Counted from the stretch's first letter, positions 36,442 through 44,078 are shown. The stretch is 64,000 bases of DNA from Haematospirillum sp. H1815 (GCF_012102705.1 NZ_JAAVTA010000010.1:28776-92775), one strand, 5' to 3'. Numbers and translations: made by a program. The notes: generated by a model from the letters alone, not told the origin.

Positions 36442-36517
36442 GCCCCTATAGCTCAGCTGGTAGAGCACCTGATTTGTAATCAGGGGGTCGCGGGTTCAAG
36501 TCCTGCTGGGGGCACCA
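36442..36517 (+). tRNA. trnT: tRNA-Thr (anticodon TGT)
   Basis: GCCCCTATAGCTCAGCTGG begins a full cloverleaf. The anticodon stem CCTGA/TCAGG encloses TTTGTAA, giving anticodon TGT. The T-arm GGTTCAAGTCC and 3' CCA are present. It is read on the opposite strand to the other three tRNAs, downstream of rlmB. Confidence 0.95.
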
Positions 36518-36835
36518 GATATTACAAGGGCCCCGGACGTCGCCAGAAGTCCGGGGCCCTTGTCTGTTCCAACCCCATCCGGTTTGGAGCAAGTCAGTTT
36601 CGTCTCGCCAGAAATGCGTGATTGATCATTCGATCCCCAAAATAAACGCCTGAAAATCAGCATTCTACATACTCTTCCGATAATCCTGGACGGGACTACC
36701 GAAGGAAAAATGCATAATCACATGCATGCATGTGGACGCTGGGCGCCCCCGGGGTAAAAGTGGAGGGAGAGATGCGCACACATACGACTGACTCTGGCTG
36801 TTGTGGCGCAACAGGGGCACAGCAGGATTCTGCGT
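36518..36835 (+). other. Intergenic stretch: terminator, 16-bp palindrome, strong RBS with short out-of-frame ORF
   Basis: Besides the tRNA-Thr terminator, this 318-base gap holds the perfect palindrome CACATGCATGCATGTG (36719-36734). It also holds GGAGGGAGAG directly before an ATG at 36772. That ATG opens a 60-codon reading frame ending at 36954, in a different frame from the exported protein that follows. The palindrome could be an operator. Confidence 0.4.
36526..36561 (+). terminator. Hairpin terminator after tRNA-Thr
   Basis: A perfect 13-bp stem AAGGGCCCCGGAC / GTCCGGGGCCCTT with a 10-base loop starts nine bases after the tRNA 3' end. The following GTCTGTTCC is only weakly T-rich. It is very probably the 3' end of the rlmB-tRNA-Thr transcript. 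Confidence 0.7.
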
Positions 36836-37294
36836 ATGGCAGATTCGCCACATACAACACCAACGCTTCTGTATCCGGGCATCTTGGTCATTGCCCTGAT
36901 GCTTTGGCTGCCACCGCGCCCTGCCTTCGGATCTCCCGAGACCGGGGCCGATGAAAGCATCATGCAAATCTCCGTGGCTTTTGCTGAATGCTCTGGCTTC
37001 TATCGCGCCTTGTCGATGGCGAGTCGCAACCACAGGACAGCAGAACAGATAGGGCAAATAGGCACCGACGTTGGCGTAACGGCAACCCTGATCGCATCCC
37101 TGTCCATGGAATGGGACCAAGCCATGTCCTTTACCCGCCACGTTGCCGGTCAATCCGCATCACGCTGGAAACCTGCGATCACCGCCCGCAATCCGTCTGT
37201 TCTCCAACACTATCTCGCCTGCGAGAGCTTGGGCGCCCTTCATGGAGACCTGTCCATAGAGGGCCAGGACAGAACTATTCCTGACAACCCATGA
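36836..37294 (+). CDS. Unrecognised protein with N-terminal hydrophobic export signal
   Basis: I do not recognise this family. From the ATG (preceded by AGGA about ten bases upstream) the product is 152 residues. A hydrophobic stretch ILVIALMLWLPPRPAFG (about residues 15-31) looks like a signal peptide with a cleavage site after AFG. The mature part is about 120 residues, with two cysteines (in AECSGFYRAL and LACESLGAL) that could form a periplasmic disulfide. A GTG 11 codons earlier gives a longer form. It leads a run of three small same-strand genes ending against ctaB. Confidence 0.6.
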   Translation: MADSPHTTPTLLYPGILVIALMLWLPPRPAFGSPETGADESIMQISVAFAECSGFYRALSMASRNHRTAEQIGQIGTDVGVTATLIASLSMEWDQAMSFTRHVAGQSASRWKPAITARNPSVLQHYLACESLGALHGDLSIEGQDRTIPDNP

Positions 37295-37337
37295 CTGTGT
37301 TAGCCTGTGTCATCAACGGGCTTTGAAGCGTGCTGCC

Positions 37338-37721
37338 ATGACCCGCCCCTCTGTTTTCCAGACTGACGACACGGAAGGCCTGCAGCAACGGCGCAGGTTT
37401 CTGGACGAGGTTGAGATCTCCATCAGGTCAGCAAACCGTGAAATTATTCACGAAAAAGTTCCCCGCTTTACTAGGGACTCCTTTTTTCGCGTCGCTGTTT
37501 CCGTTGCCCGCCTACGGGCCAGCTATCTGCTTGCTGTCACAACCATGGACTGGCAATGCGCCTCGGAGACAGGCATTCGGGATATCGGACGCCTGCGCAC
37601 CATGTATGAGGAGGCACGCGAAGGCCTGGTTGCACTGGAACACGCCATAGAGGTCGGCTACGTCGACATTGTTGAAGATGCCATCCCCATGCCCCCACCA
37701 CCACCGGAGCCACAGGAATGA
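37338..37721 (+). CDS. Unrecognised acidic, helical small protein
   Basis: The product is 127 residues from MTRPSVFQTDD, with another ATG five codons upstream. It is rich in Arg, Glu and Ala. It shows long predicted helices (QQRRRFLDEVEISIRSANRE, DIGRLRTMYEEAREGLVAL) and a proline-rich tail MPPPPPEPQE. It has no signal peptide or membrane segment. It overlaps the next gene by four bases (ATGA), which suggests co-translation. No function can be assigned. Confidence 0.6.
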   Translation: MTRPSVFQTDDTEGLQQRRRFLDEVEISIRSANREIIHEKVPRFTRDSFFRVAVSVARLRASYLLAVTTMDWQCASETGIRDIGRLRTMYEEAREGLVALEHAIEVGYVDIVEDAIPMPPPPPEPQE

Positions 37722-38020
37722 CACTCCCTCCCCGTCAGGATCGTCCCTTGCCACCACCGGTTCGGCGCGGCGAAGGTCCGGGCCTTCCCTTGCCGGGTCG
37801 TCCTGCCACCCCCACTGCAAAAGCGCTCGGATTACGGGGATCAAAGGCACCACGGACAGCGCCCAACGAAAAGGTATGTCAAAAATGTGGCGCCCTGTTC
37901 CGGTGGGAGCACCCCGGGGCCGACCAGCAGGGAGCGCCGCTGACGCTCAAGCTGATGACACCGGGGCAAAAGTGCGACTGCGGGTATGGGGCCGTACGCG
38001 CCAAACCCCGCAAACCCTGA
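37718..38020 (+). CDS. Unrecognised small protein with a possible zinc ribbon
   Basis: This 100-residue product starts with a proline/arginine-rich, probably disordered half. It ends with a compact part holding VCQKCGALFRW and KCDCGYG. The CxxC plus CxC spacing suggests a zinc-binding ribbon. The ATG overlaps the previous stop, the only strong argument that it is expressed. It ends three bases from the convergent ctaB stop. Proline-rich composition means a chance reading frame is not excluded. Confidence 0.5.
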   Translation: MTLPPRQDRPLPPPVRRGEGPGLPLPGRPATPTAKALGLRGSKAPRTAPNEKVCQKCGALFRWEHPGADQQGAPLTLKLMTPGQKCDCGYGAVRAKPRKP

Positions 38021-38023
38021 CCC

Positions 38024-38890
38024 CTACCACAAGACTGGCAGGTGTCGGTCCAGGACAACAGCCAAGAAGACAAGGGACAGATATTGCATCGATCCCAGAA
38101 AGACTTGCCGTGCCTCTGACCGGCCCGGGGCACGAAACAGTCGTATATTCTGCCAAAGAAACAGCAGCGCCGCTCCTGTCGAGACAGCACCATACACCGC
38201 CCCCAGAAGCCCCATCATCCAAGGAACCGCTGCAGACATAACCAGAAGAATGGTGTTGCCCAGAATCCACCGTGAACAACGGGCCTCCCCAACCAGAACC
38301 GGCAACATGGGAACACCGACACCGGCATAATCATCCTTGAGCAGGATAGCCAAGGCCCAGAAGTGGGAAGGCGTCCAGAGAAACAAGGTAATCGCCATAA
38401 GTACGGGCAACAGCCAAACACCGGGATCAAAGGCCGCTGCACCCGCCAGAACAGCAAAACTGCCCGCAGCCCCACCAATAACAATGTTCAGCCATGTGCG
38501 ACGCTTGAGCCAGACCGTATAGACAATGGCATAAATAAATGCCCCCAAGAAAAGGTGCAGCGCCACGGCCCAGTTAAAAGCCCCCAAGGCCAGCCACAGG
38601 CCCGCCACAAGAAGAAGCCCCGAAAACCACAAGGCATGCACCGGCTTGCTGATAAGTCCAGCAGCCAAAGGACGACCGGCCGTGCGCTTCATCCGGCGAT
38701 CAATGTCACGATCATAGAAATGATTGAAGACGGACGAGCCCGCAGACCCAAGAAGCATGGCCAAGACCAGAACCACCAAGGCGGCCGGATCCAGGCTTTC
38801 GGCAACGGCTGCATAGCCAACGGCTGCAGTCAGCGCAATCATGACACCAATTCTGGGCTTGCACAGCTCCAGATAACCAAAAAAATTCAT
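38024..38890 (-). CDS. ctaB: Protoheme IX farnesyltransferase (heme O synthase)
   Basis: This UbiA-superfamily membrane prenyltransferase converts heme B to heme O for terminal oxidases. The first aspartate-rich motif NHFYDRDIDRRMKRTAGRPL and the second region YTVWLKRRTWLNIVIGGAAG are diagnostic. It has about nine transmembrane segments. At 288 residues it is slightly short at the N-terminus. Upstream on the same strand lie an oxidase subunit I-like gene and a 50-residue membrane protein. ctaC, ctaD, ctaG and ctaE are not next to it here. Confidence 0.95.
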   Translation of the reverse strand: MNFFGYLELCKPRIGVMIALTAAVGYAAVAESLDPAALVVLVLAMLLGSAGSSVFNHFYDRDIDRRMKRTAGRPLAAGLISKPVHALWFSGLLLVAGLWLALGAFNWAVALHLFLGAFIYAIVYTVWLKRRTWLNIVIGGAAGSFAVLAGAAAFDPGVWLLPVLMAITLFLWTPSHFWALAILLKDDYAGVGVPMLPVLVGEARCSRWILGNTILLVMSAAVPWMMGLLGAVYGAVSTGAALLFLWQNIRLFRAPGRSEARQVFLGSMQYLSLVFLAVVLDRHLPVLW

Positions 38891-38942
38891 AGGACTCCCC
38901 TTCCCTCCAAACCCCTCGGATCATCACCCCAGAACAGACCAC

Positions 38943-40361
38943 TCAGGTCTTTGCCAAATACCTGCCTCCACTCTCCGTCAGGGATTCAGACAAGACAGAT
39001 GGCGGCCCCAGCAACCGGGATCCAATAATCCAGACAAAAGACGCACCCCCGATAACAGCAACCAAGGCTCCACAACCCATCGCCATCATCGACACGATCT
39101 CAAGGGGCGTATCCAACCCTTGGCTTCCCCCGGCGGTCTTGCGCGCAATACCAGAACTACCGGCAACAAACAGTCCACCGGCGTGCAAGAGCTGCCCGGC
39201 TCCATACAGTCCCAGACATCTCAGGACGGAGCGCATACGAGCCAGGGAATAGCCAAGCCACGGCAACAACACCGTGGCAAGAAAAACCATCAGGGCCAGC
39301 ATCACTCCACCAATCACAAGGTGATAATGAGCCGGCGTGCGCGTGTCTCCTCCTCCCAGGGCATAGCCAAACAGACCACCGATAACAAACAACAAACACG
39401 ACAGCCCAAGCCCTGCTCCCTGCACCGTTCCTGGCTTCAACCCCCTGCACAACAGGGCGCCCACAAGCCCTGCGACAGCAAGAAAAGGCTGACCAATCAA
39501 CCCAAGCTGATACAGCAGGGTAAAGTGCGAGAACAAACGCGCATCACGTGGATCCAGAAACAAATAAAGAAATGGACCAAGCAAGGCCACAGACACGACA
39601 AGAACAACAATAGTGCGCAGCAAACCGGAAGAGAGTGGATATTCCCCGTGCAGGCGGCGCCCAACGTCTTGCCAGATCAGCACCATCATCAGGAAGTTCA
39701 GGAACTGCAACAGATGACCTGTTCCCCAAAACAGGGTTTCGTTGAAAGGAACGGACTGAAGCCCGGACGGCATAGTCAGTGCCGCCAGGACACAGCATAC
39801 CAGCGCCAGAAACCATACCGCCGCCAACCCACGGGCGCAGAACAAACAAGCTCCGGAATCCCGGCCATCGGGCCACATCAGAACACGATAGAAAGGAGCA
39901 CTGAATGCAATGCCAAGCAACACCAGACCAAGCCCGAAAACGGGATGACCAATAACCGGCACATAATTATTCAGGGATGGCTCCCCAAGGCCAAGAGAAA
40001 ATGGAACCAGAAGAAGAACCATTCCCCCCGTCGCCAAGGACGGAGCAAAACGGAAGAGATCCGTCCGTTCTTCTGAAAAATATGGACTGCTGCGTGCTGC
40101 AACAAGATAGGTACATACAGCGGCTGCCATGCCCAGATACCATATAACAACGCTGAAAATAACGTGCGTAACCAGCGCCGCCCGGAAAAAGTGAACTGGC
40201 AAATACTCCTGCACGCCCGGCGTCCGCGACAAGGCAAGCAAAAGAGCAAGACCCCCGGCAAGAGCAAGAGAAGACAGCGACAGCAAAACCCAGTACCGCG
40301 TTTCCGAGCGCAGGCTTCCAGGCACCGGGATCATGGACCAGAGAACGGTTCTGCCCTTCAT
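38943..40361 (-). CDS. Divergent heme-copper oxidase subunit I-like membrane protein
   Basis: The product is 472 residues with about 12 hydrophobic segments. Family signals of heme-copper oxidase subunit I are a helix-II-like His (LVTHVIFSVVIWYLG, H66), a helix-VI-like FWGTGHLLQFLNF (H216), one His in the helix-VII region (FSHFTLLYQ, H279) and a helix-X-like AHYHLVIGGVM (H345, H347). The HPEVY sequence of classical oxidases is replaced by HLLQF, so the cross-linked Tyr is absent, and only one of the paired helix-VII His residues is seen. The ATG used lies ten bases after the preceding small gene. Nitric-oxide-reductase-like or ligand-sensing roles cannot be excluded. Confidence 0.75.
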   Translation of the reverse strand: MKGRTVLWSMIPVPGSLRSETRYWVLLSLSSLALAGGLALLLALSRTPGVQEYLPVHFFRAALVTHVIFSVVIWYLGMAAAVCTYLVAARSSPYFSEERTDLFRFAPSLATGGMVLLLVPFSLGLGEPSLNNYVPVIGHPVFGLGLVLLGIAFSAPFYRVLMWPDGRDSGACLFCARGLAAVWFLALVCCVLAALTMPSGLQSVPFNETLFWGTGHLLQFLNFLMMVLIWQDVGRRLHGEYPLSSGLLRTIVVLVVSVALLGPFLYLFLDPRDARLFSHFTLLYQLGLIGQPFLAVAGLVGALLCRGLKPGTVQGAGLGLSCLLFVIGGLFGYALGGGDTRTPAHYHLVIGGVMLALMVFLATVLLPWLGYSLARMRSVLRCLGLYGAGQLLHAGGLFVAGSSGIARKTAGGSQGLDTPLEIVSMMAMGCGALVAVIGGASFVWIIGSRLLGPPSVLSESLTESGGRYLAKT

Positions 40362-40371
40362 GGCAATACCC

Positions 40372-40524
40372 CTAGAGGCCAACAAGTCCTATCTTGACGA
40401 TAATGCCAACATAGAAACCCAACGCCAGAACCGTAAGAAATACCCCAAGAAGAACATTCCGCCAGAACAAGCGTGAAGAATGCTTCTGCCTTATATCAAC
40501 AGCAACTCCTGTTATATCGGTCAT
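40372..40524 (-). CDS. 50-residue single-span membrane protein upstream of the oxidase-like gene
   Basis: Minus-strand translation gives MTDITGVAVDIRQKHSSRLF followed by a hydrophobic span (WRNVLLGVFLTVLALGFYVG) and IIVKIGLVGL. It has one transmembrane helix of about 25 residues. The N-terminus, with RQKHSSR before the span, is probably cytoplasmic. The size and the ending recall the small CoxF-type proteins found in alphaproteobacterial cytochrome oxidase clusters, but this is only a resemblance. It is ten bases from the next gene, so co-expression is likely. Confidence 0.6.
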   Translation of the reverse strand: MTDITGVAVDIRQKHSSRLFWRNVLLGVFLTVLALGFYVGIIVKIGLVGL

Positions 40525-40610
40525 AATTCCCCCTTACCGATCCCCTTGAATCAACACAAAACGACCATCCCCTGAAATGACCGGAAGGGACTTTATACAC
40601 TTCACAAGAA

Positions 40611-40723
40611 ATCTGGAAGATGTATTATTGTCGATGCATCTATACAATCATTCGTAATAATACATATATGACCATCATTTACTGTAATAGATACAGGTCG
40701 TATTATCAAACAGCCTTCCAGAT
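40611..40723. repeat. Nested AT-rich inverted repeats upstream of the DUF2189 gene
   Basis: The outer arms ATCTGGAAG (40611-40619) and CTTCCAGAT (40715-40723) are perfect complements. Inside, ATGTATTATT (40620-40629) pairs perfectly with AATAATACAT (40656-40665). The 113-base element is far more AT-rich than its surroundings and carries no convincing ORF. It could be a structured RNA, a regulatory region or a remnant of a small mobile element. Confidence 0.5.
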
Positions 40724-40779
40724 CAACCTCCTTCCCCGTATAGTACATGGCATGTGGATCCAAGACGCGGAGACTGGTC

Positions 40780-41619
40780 ATGTCAACAGAGACGTCCGAA
40801 GAGTACCATCGCAATGCGCATCCAGAACAAGCCGTCTCCCCCGAGGCCGCCGCTAGCTTATGGTATGGAAGCACCTCGTGGCCGGGGATACGCAGCGTCA
40901 GCGTTGATCAGACAACACGCTGGCTGGCCCGGGGATGGGATGACCTGATGACAGCTCCCGCGATCAGCTTGGGGTACGGGGCTGTTTTTTCCGTTATTGC
41001 CTGGCTGATGGCTTCCGGTCTTTTTGCCGTTGGCATGGAGTCCCTTCTGGTCCCCCTGGTTGCCGGCTTCATGCTGATTGCTCCATTTGCCGCCGTTGGC
41101 CTTTATGAAATCAGCCGCCTGCACGCTGAAAACCAGCCTGTGACGTTTTCGGATACGCTCAAGGTCTACAAACGCAATTCCATGCAACTTGGCATGATTG
41201 GCATGACCTTGATGGTTGCCATGATGCTGTGGTTTGTTGTGTCACTTGTGCTGTTTGCGATCTTTTTCAGCAGTGCACCGCCAAATATGAGCAACTTCAT
41301 CGGCTCACTGCTGGCATCGCCGCAAGCCCCCCCCTTTCTGGCACTGGGCACCCTGATTGGCGGCTTTATCGCCGCCGGTGTTTTTGCCATATCGGCAATC
41401 AGCCTGCCTATGGTGATTGACCGCAACATATCCGCCTATGCCGCAATGATTACGAGCGTCCGCGCCGTATACGGCAACAAACACGCCATGTTCGGCTGGG
41501 CTGCAGCCATTGTCCTGATTACAGGCGTCGGAATCGGCACGTTCTTTATTGGCCTTATCGTGACCCTGCCCCTGATTGCACATGCATCATGGCACGCATA
41601 CAAAGCCATGGTTGACTAG
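40780..41619 (+). CDS. DUF2189 family multi-pass membrane protein
   Basis: The product is 279 residues from MSTETSEEYHRNAHPEQAVS. After a soluble segment of about 60 residues (RWLARGWDDLMTAPAISLGY, typical of the family) it has about six transmembrane segments. Conserved features are MLIAPFAAVGLYEISR, LPMVIDRNISAYAAMITS and a final PLIAHASWHAYKAMV. The family is known from alphaproteobacteria as an integral membrane protein, sometimes linked to cytochrome oxidase genes, with no established function. It lies next to oxidase-assembly genes on the opposite strand. The 3' end overlaps the convergent TusA-like gene by four bases. Confidence 0.8.
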   Translation: MSTETSEEYHRNAHPEQAVSPEAAASLWYGSTSWPGIRSVSVDQTTRWLARGWDDLMTAPAISLGYGAVFSVIAWLMASGLFAVGMESLLVPLVAGFMLIAPFAAVGLYEISRLHAENQPVTFSDTLKVYKRNSMQLGMIGMTLMVAMMLWFVVSLVLFAIFFSSAPPNMSNFIGSLLASPQAPPFLALGTLIGGFIAAGVFAISAISLPMVIDRNISAYAAMITSVRAVYGNKHAMFGWAAAIVLITGVGIGTFFIGLIVTLPLIAHASWHAYKAMVD

Positions 41620-41882
41620 CGATAAAAGGTTATTTTGCTGTTGGCAGAATCGGGACGGCTGATCAGCATGATCTGCTGTCCCCGACCTTTGTCGCTTGAT
41701 ACCAGCGTCACGCCAGCCTTCTGACACAGTGCACGAAAGTCACTTTCATCAACATGGCCATCACAAATAACTCTCAAACTCTCGCCAGGATGAAGGTCTG
41801 CGACCGCGCGAAGAGTTCTCAAGACAGGCAGCGGGCAGGACATGCCACGACAATCCAGCTCATAACAGGGCACACGACCCAA
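41616..41882 (-). CDS. TusA/SirA-like sulfur carrier protein
   Basis: The signature YELDCRGMSCPLPVLRTLRA contains the family's CPxP motif, whose cysteine carries persulfide sulfur. VICDGHVDESDFRALCQKAG and GRGQQIMLISR complete the fold. I place the start at a TTG seven bases after GGGAG, or a GTG three codons later, giving about 85-88 residues. The open frame continues to 41990, but that would overlap the divergent rhodanese gene. Pairing with a rhodanese suggests a small sulfur-relay module. The exact start is uncertain. Confidence 0.82.
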   Translation of the reverse strand: MGRVPCYELDCRGMSCPLPVLRTLRAVADLHPGESLRVICDGHVDESDFRALCQKAGVTLVSSDKGRGQQIMLISRPDSANSKITFYR

Positions 41883-41938
41883 AACCCCACTCCCTGCATA
41901 ATCTGAACATAGAGATGCACTTACAGCATCAGGGTAGT

Positions 41939-42337
41939 ATGAATACAGATCCGTTTCATGTCTTGTGGAAATCCGCCATGCACGCTTCACACACAGAAGA
42001 CAACAACAAACCCCGTATCCAAATTGAAACCCCGGAAACCATCATGATGTGGCTGGAACGTGGGGAGGCCATCCTAATTGATGTGCGGGAAGAGCACGAA
42101 TATCACGCAGAGCACATCCCGGGCTCTGTTTTAATACCCCTCAGCCGCTTTGACCCCTCAGACTTTCCGGATACAACGGGTAAAAAACTGGTTCTCCACT
42201 GCCGCAGCGGACAACGGTGCGGCATCGCTTCTGGCATCCTGGCAGCAGCAGGATTCTCACAAGACCTGTTCCGTATGGAAGGAGGGATCCTGAACTGGGT
42301 GCAAAAGGGCGGCAAAACCCGACACAGTGGCCCATAA
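41939..42337 (+). CDS. Single-domain rhodanese-like sulfurtransferase
   Basis: The product is about 132 residues long. The rhodanese core is ILIDVREEHEYHAEHIPGSV, then the active-site loop LHCRSGQRCG with the catalytic cysteine, and the C-terminal GGILNWVQKG. No signal peptide is seen. Starts at 41939 (AGGG upstream) or 41978 are both possible. It is divergent from the TusA-like gene, and a short shared promoter region is likely. Confidence 0.88.
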   Translation: MNTDPFHVLWKSAMHASHTEDNNKPRIQIETPETIMMWLERGEAILIDVREEHEYHAEHIPGSVLIPLSRFDPSDFPDTTGKKLVLHCRSGQRCGIASGILAAAGFSQDLFRMEGGILNWVQKGGKTRHSGP

Positions 42338-42352
42338 TCCAAATCATGGAAT

Positions 42353-42376
42353 AGGGCCATTTGGCTGCATGGCCCT
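42353..42376 (+). terminator. Hairpin after the rhodanese gene
   Basis: AGGGCCAT and ATGGCCCT form a perfect 8-bp stem with an 8-base loop 15 bases after the stop, followed by GTTTC. The T-tract is short, so this is a weak intrinsic terminator. Confidence 0.55.
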
Positions 42377-42498
42377 GTTTCAGCATAACAAGGGCTCACA
42401 GATTGCAATCTGACCGTCACTAGACATCATGAGAACAACAGGCATTGTCCCTGCGACAATAGCCCAACCTGTGCGCCACCTCCGAAGGGGAAAAACCC

Positions 42499-43062
42499 AT
42501 GGCTTCGTTTCTGGCATTGATGAAACGCCTGATGGGGATAGAAAAACCCCCTCCCCTTGCTTCTGACCCTCCCTCAGCCTTACCAGCATGCGCCATAAGA
42601 GGCGAAAATGGTCTGCGTGGGTTCTTGATACTGATTGACGAAACGCCGGAGATTCAGGCCGTCATACGTTATGTCGCCTGGAGGGCCTATAATGAAGCCG
42701 CCCGTATAACCCTGCTGAGCGTTGCTCCCTCCTCTGAACAAACAGACTGGATCTTTGTTGGCTCCAGAATACGTGATGATTCCGTGCAACAGGCCGAAGA
42801 ACGCCTGCAACGAGCTGCCGCTGAGATACACCGGATCAGCGGAGTCTTTTCCCAACTGATCCTGCGGGAAGGCGATCCCCTGCAAGAGATTCTGTCTGTC
42901 CTGGACGAATACCGGGACATTACCATTATGGTCACGGCATCCAGGCCGCATGGGGAGGGGATGGCCCCTCTGATACAGGCTGTTACAGCGACATCCCTGC
43001 CCGTTCCAGTCACAATTATTCCTGGATTCCTGACACCCGTGGATATTGACGCACTGTGCTGA
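42499..43062 (+). CDS. Universal stress protein (UspA-like) domain protein
   Basis: The product is 187 residues. After about 40 less conserved residues the Usp fold starts at FLILIDETPEIQAVIRYVAW. It continues with ARITLLSVAP, the ILREGDPLQEILSVL strand-helix and DITIMVTASR, and ends LPVPVTIIPGF. The G-2x-G-9x-G(S/T) nucleotide motif is not clear, so ATP binding is doubtful. The start follows AAGGGG by about eight bases. The role is unknown beyond family membership. Confidence 0.75.
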   Translation: MASFLALMKRLMGIEKPPPLASDPPSALPACAIRGENGLRGFLILIDETPEIQAVIRYVAWRAYNEAARITLLSVAPSSEQTDWIFVGSRIRDDSVQQAEERLQRAAAEIHRISGVFSQLILREGDPLQEILSVLDEYRDITIMVTASRPHGEGMAPLIQAVTATSLPVPVTIIPGFLTPVDIDALC

Positions 43063-43090
43063 ATCACCGTATTGCGAAGCTTGAAAACAC

Positions 43091-43119
43091 TGCAGCCGGA
43101 CATGACATGCCCGGCTGCA
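43091..43119. terminator. Bidirectional hairpin between the Usp gene and the MarR gene
   Basis: TGCAGCCGG and CCGGCTGCA pair perfectly over an 11-base loop between two convergent genes. On the minus strand GTGTTTTC follows. The position between convergent stops makes a shared terminator likely. Confidence 0.6.
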
Positions 43120-43144
43120 TAGCAACACACAATAAAGAAAAAGA

Positions 43145-43648
43145 TCAGGTCAGTCGGCGCAAAAGACGGAGAAAAGTCTGCTGTTCCCGCGGCGTCAGCG
43201 GAGCCAACGTCTGTTCCGCAGCCCTGGCAACAGCCTGCACAGCAGAAGAAACCATCCGACGCCCATCAGACGTAGCCGTCAACTTGACACGCCTGCGGTC
43301 TCGCTCGTCAGCGCAACGCTCTATCATGCCCCTTTCACTCAATCGCCTCACCACACCCTGCATAGTTGCGGCATCCATACCGATCAGGCGACCAAGAGAG
43401 TTCTGGGAAACAGTCCCCTTTTCCAGCAACTTAACCAAGGCAGAGAACTGCGGTAATGTAAATTCCGCGCTTCCCAGCTGGGACTGGAAAATGGCGGTAG
43501 CCCGCTGATTGGCTTTACGAAGCAGATGTCCAATCTGCTCTTCCAGCACAACTGGAGCGGGACTCTCATCGACCCGGACGTTTCTCTGATGGTGATCCGG
43601 AACTTCGGAAGCATGGTCTTTTGTCAGCGTCAGGACGTCTTCATACAT
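43145..43648 (-). CDS. MarR family transcriptional regulator
   Basis: The winged-helix core is clear: LPQFSALVKLLEKGTVSQNS, then LGRLIGMDAATMQGVVRRLS (recognition helix) and the wing ERGMIERCADERDRRRVKLT. From MYEDVLTLTKDHASEV the protein is 167 residues, the usual MarR length. The frame stays open to 43840, but the upstream part is AT-rich and without similarity. The C-terminal LTPREQQTFLRLLRRL helix is the dimer interface. The ligand and targets are unknown. Confidence 0.85.
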   Translation of the reverse strand: MYEDVLTLTKDHASEVPDHHQRNVRVDESPAPVVLEEQIGHLLRKANQRATAIFQSQLGSAEFTLPQFSALVKLLEKGTVSQNSLGRLIGMDAATMQGVVRRLSERGMIERCADERDRRRVKLTATSDGRRMVSSAVQAVARAAEQTLAPLTPREQQTFLRLLRRLT

Positions 43649-43940
43649 CTCTTTATTACCCCACACTGTTACGTTCGGGACCGGTGTCCTCGCCCGCACC
43701 GGTTTTCCCTTCATGCACCGTGATACAGAGTTATCGGTATGATGGCAAAGAAAAAGAAAGCCTATGGTTGCAGGCATTATACAGCAAAAGTATAGGCAAT
43801 ATGTGAGCACTAGATAAAATATTATTATATTACATTGCATTAAAGATGTGCATCATGATGGGAGCCAACAAAAAGAACGTCGTGCAACCTGTAAATTTTA
43901 ACAGGTTACACCATTCGTAGGCTCTACCAACCCAACCGCA

Positions 43941-44078
43941 CTACGGCCCCTGAACCATCGAAAAAATAAAGAAAGGAAGCACGGAAAGACCGAATGCACG
44001 CATGAGATCGGGCACAAAAACTATCGCAAGAAGAGTATTCTGAAACAAAGAATTCTGCATCCCTGTCTGCAGGGTACA
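43941..44078 (-). pseudogene. Possible C-terminal remnant of a BASS-type transporter
   Basis: The minus strand reads TGMQNSLFQNTLLAIVFVPD followed by a second hydrophobic segment (SVLPFFIFSMVQ) and a stop. GMQNS followed by a hydrophobic helix resembles the conserved ExGMQNSxLA segment near the end of bile acid:sodium symporter-like proteins. The upstream part in this frame is not similar to that family. If real, it is a decayed fragment. A chance match is possible. Confidence 0.25.

Noticed and set aside
40602..40745. Minus-strand frame in the AT-rich inverted-repeat element, ending IITNDCIDASTIIHLPDFL
   Set aside because: It looks protein-like over about 45 residues but overlaps the structured repeat and has no family match that I recognise. 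Support was insufficient.
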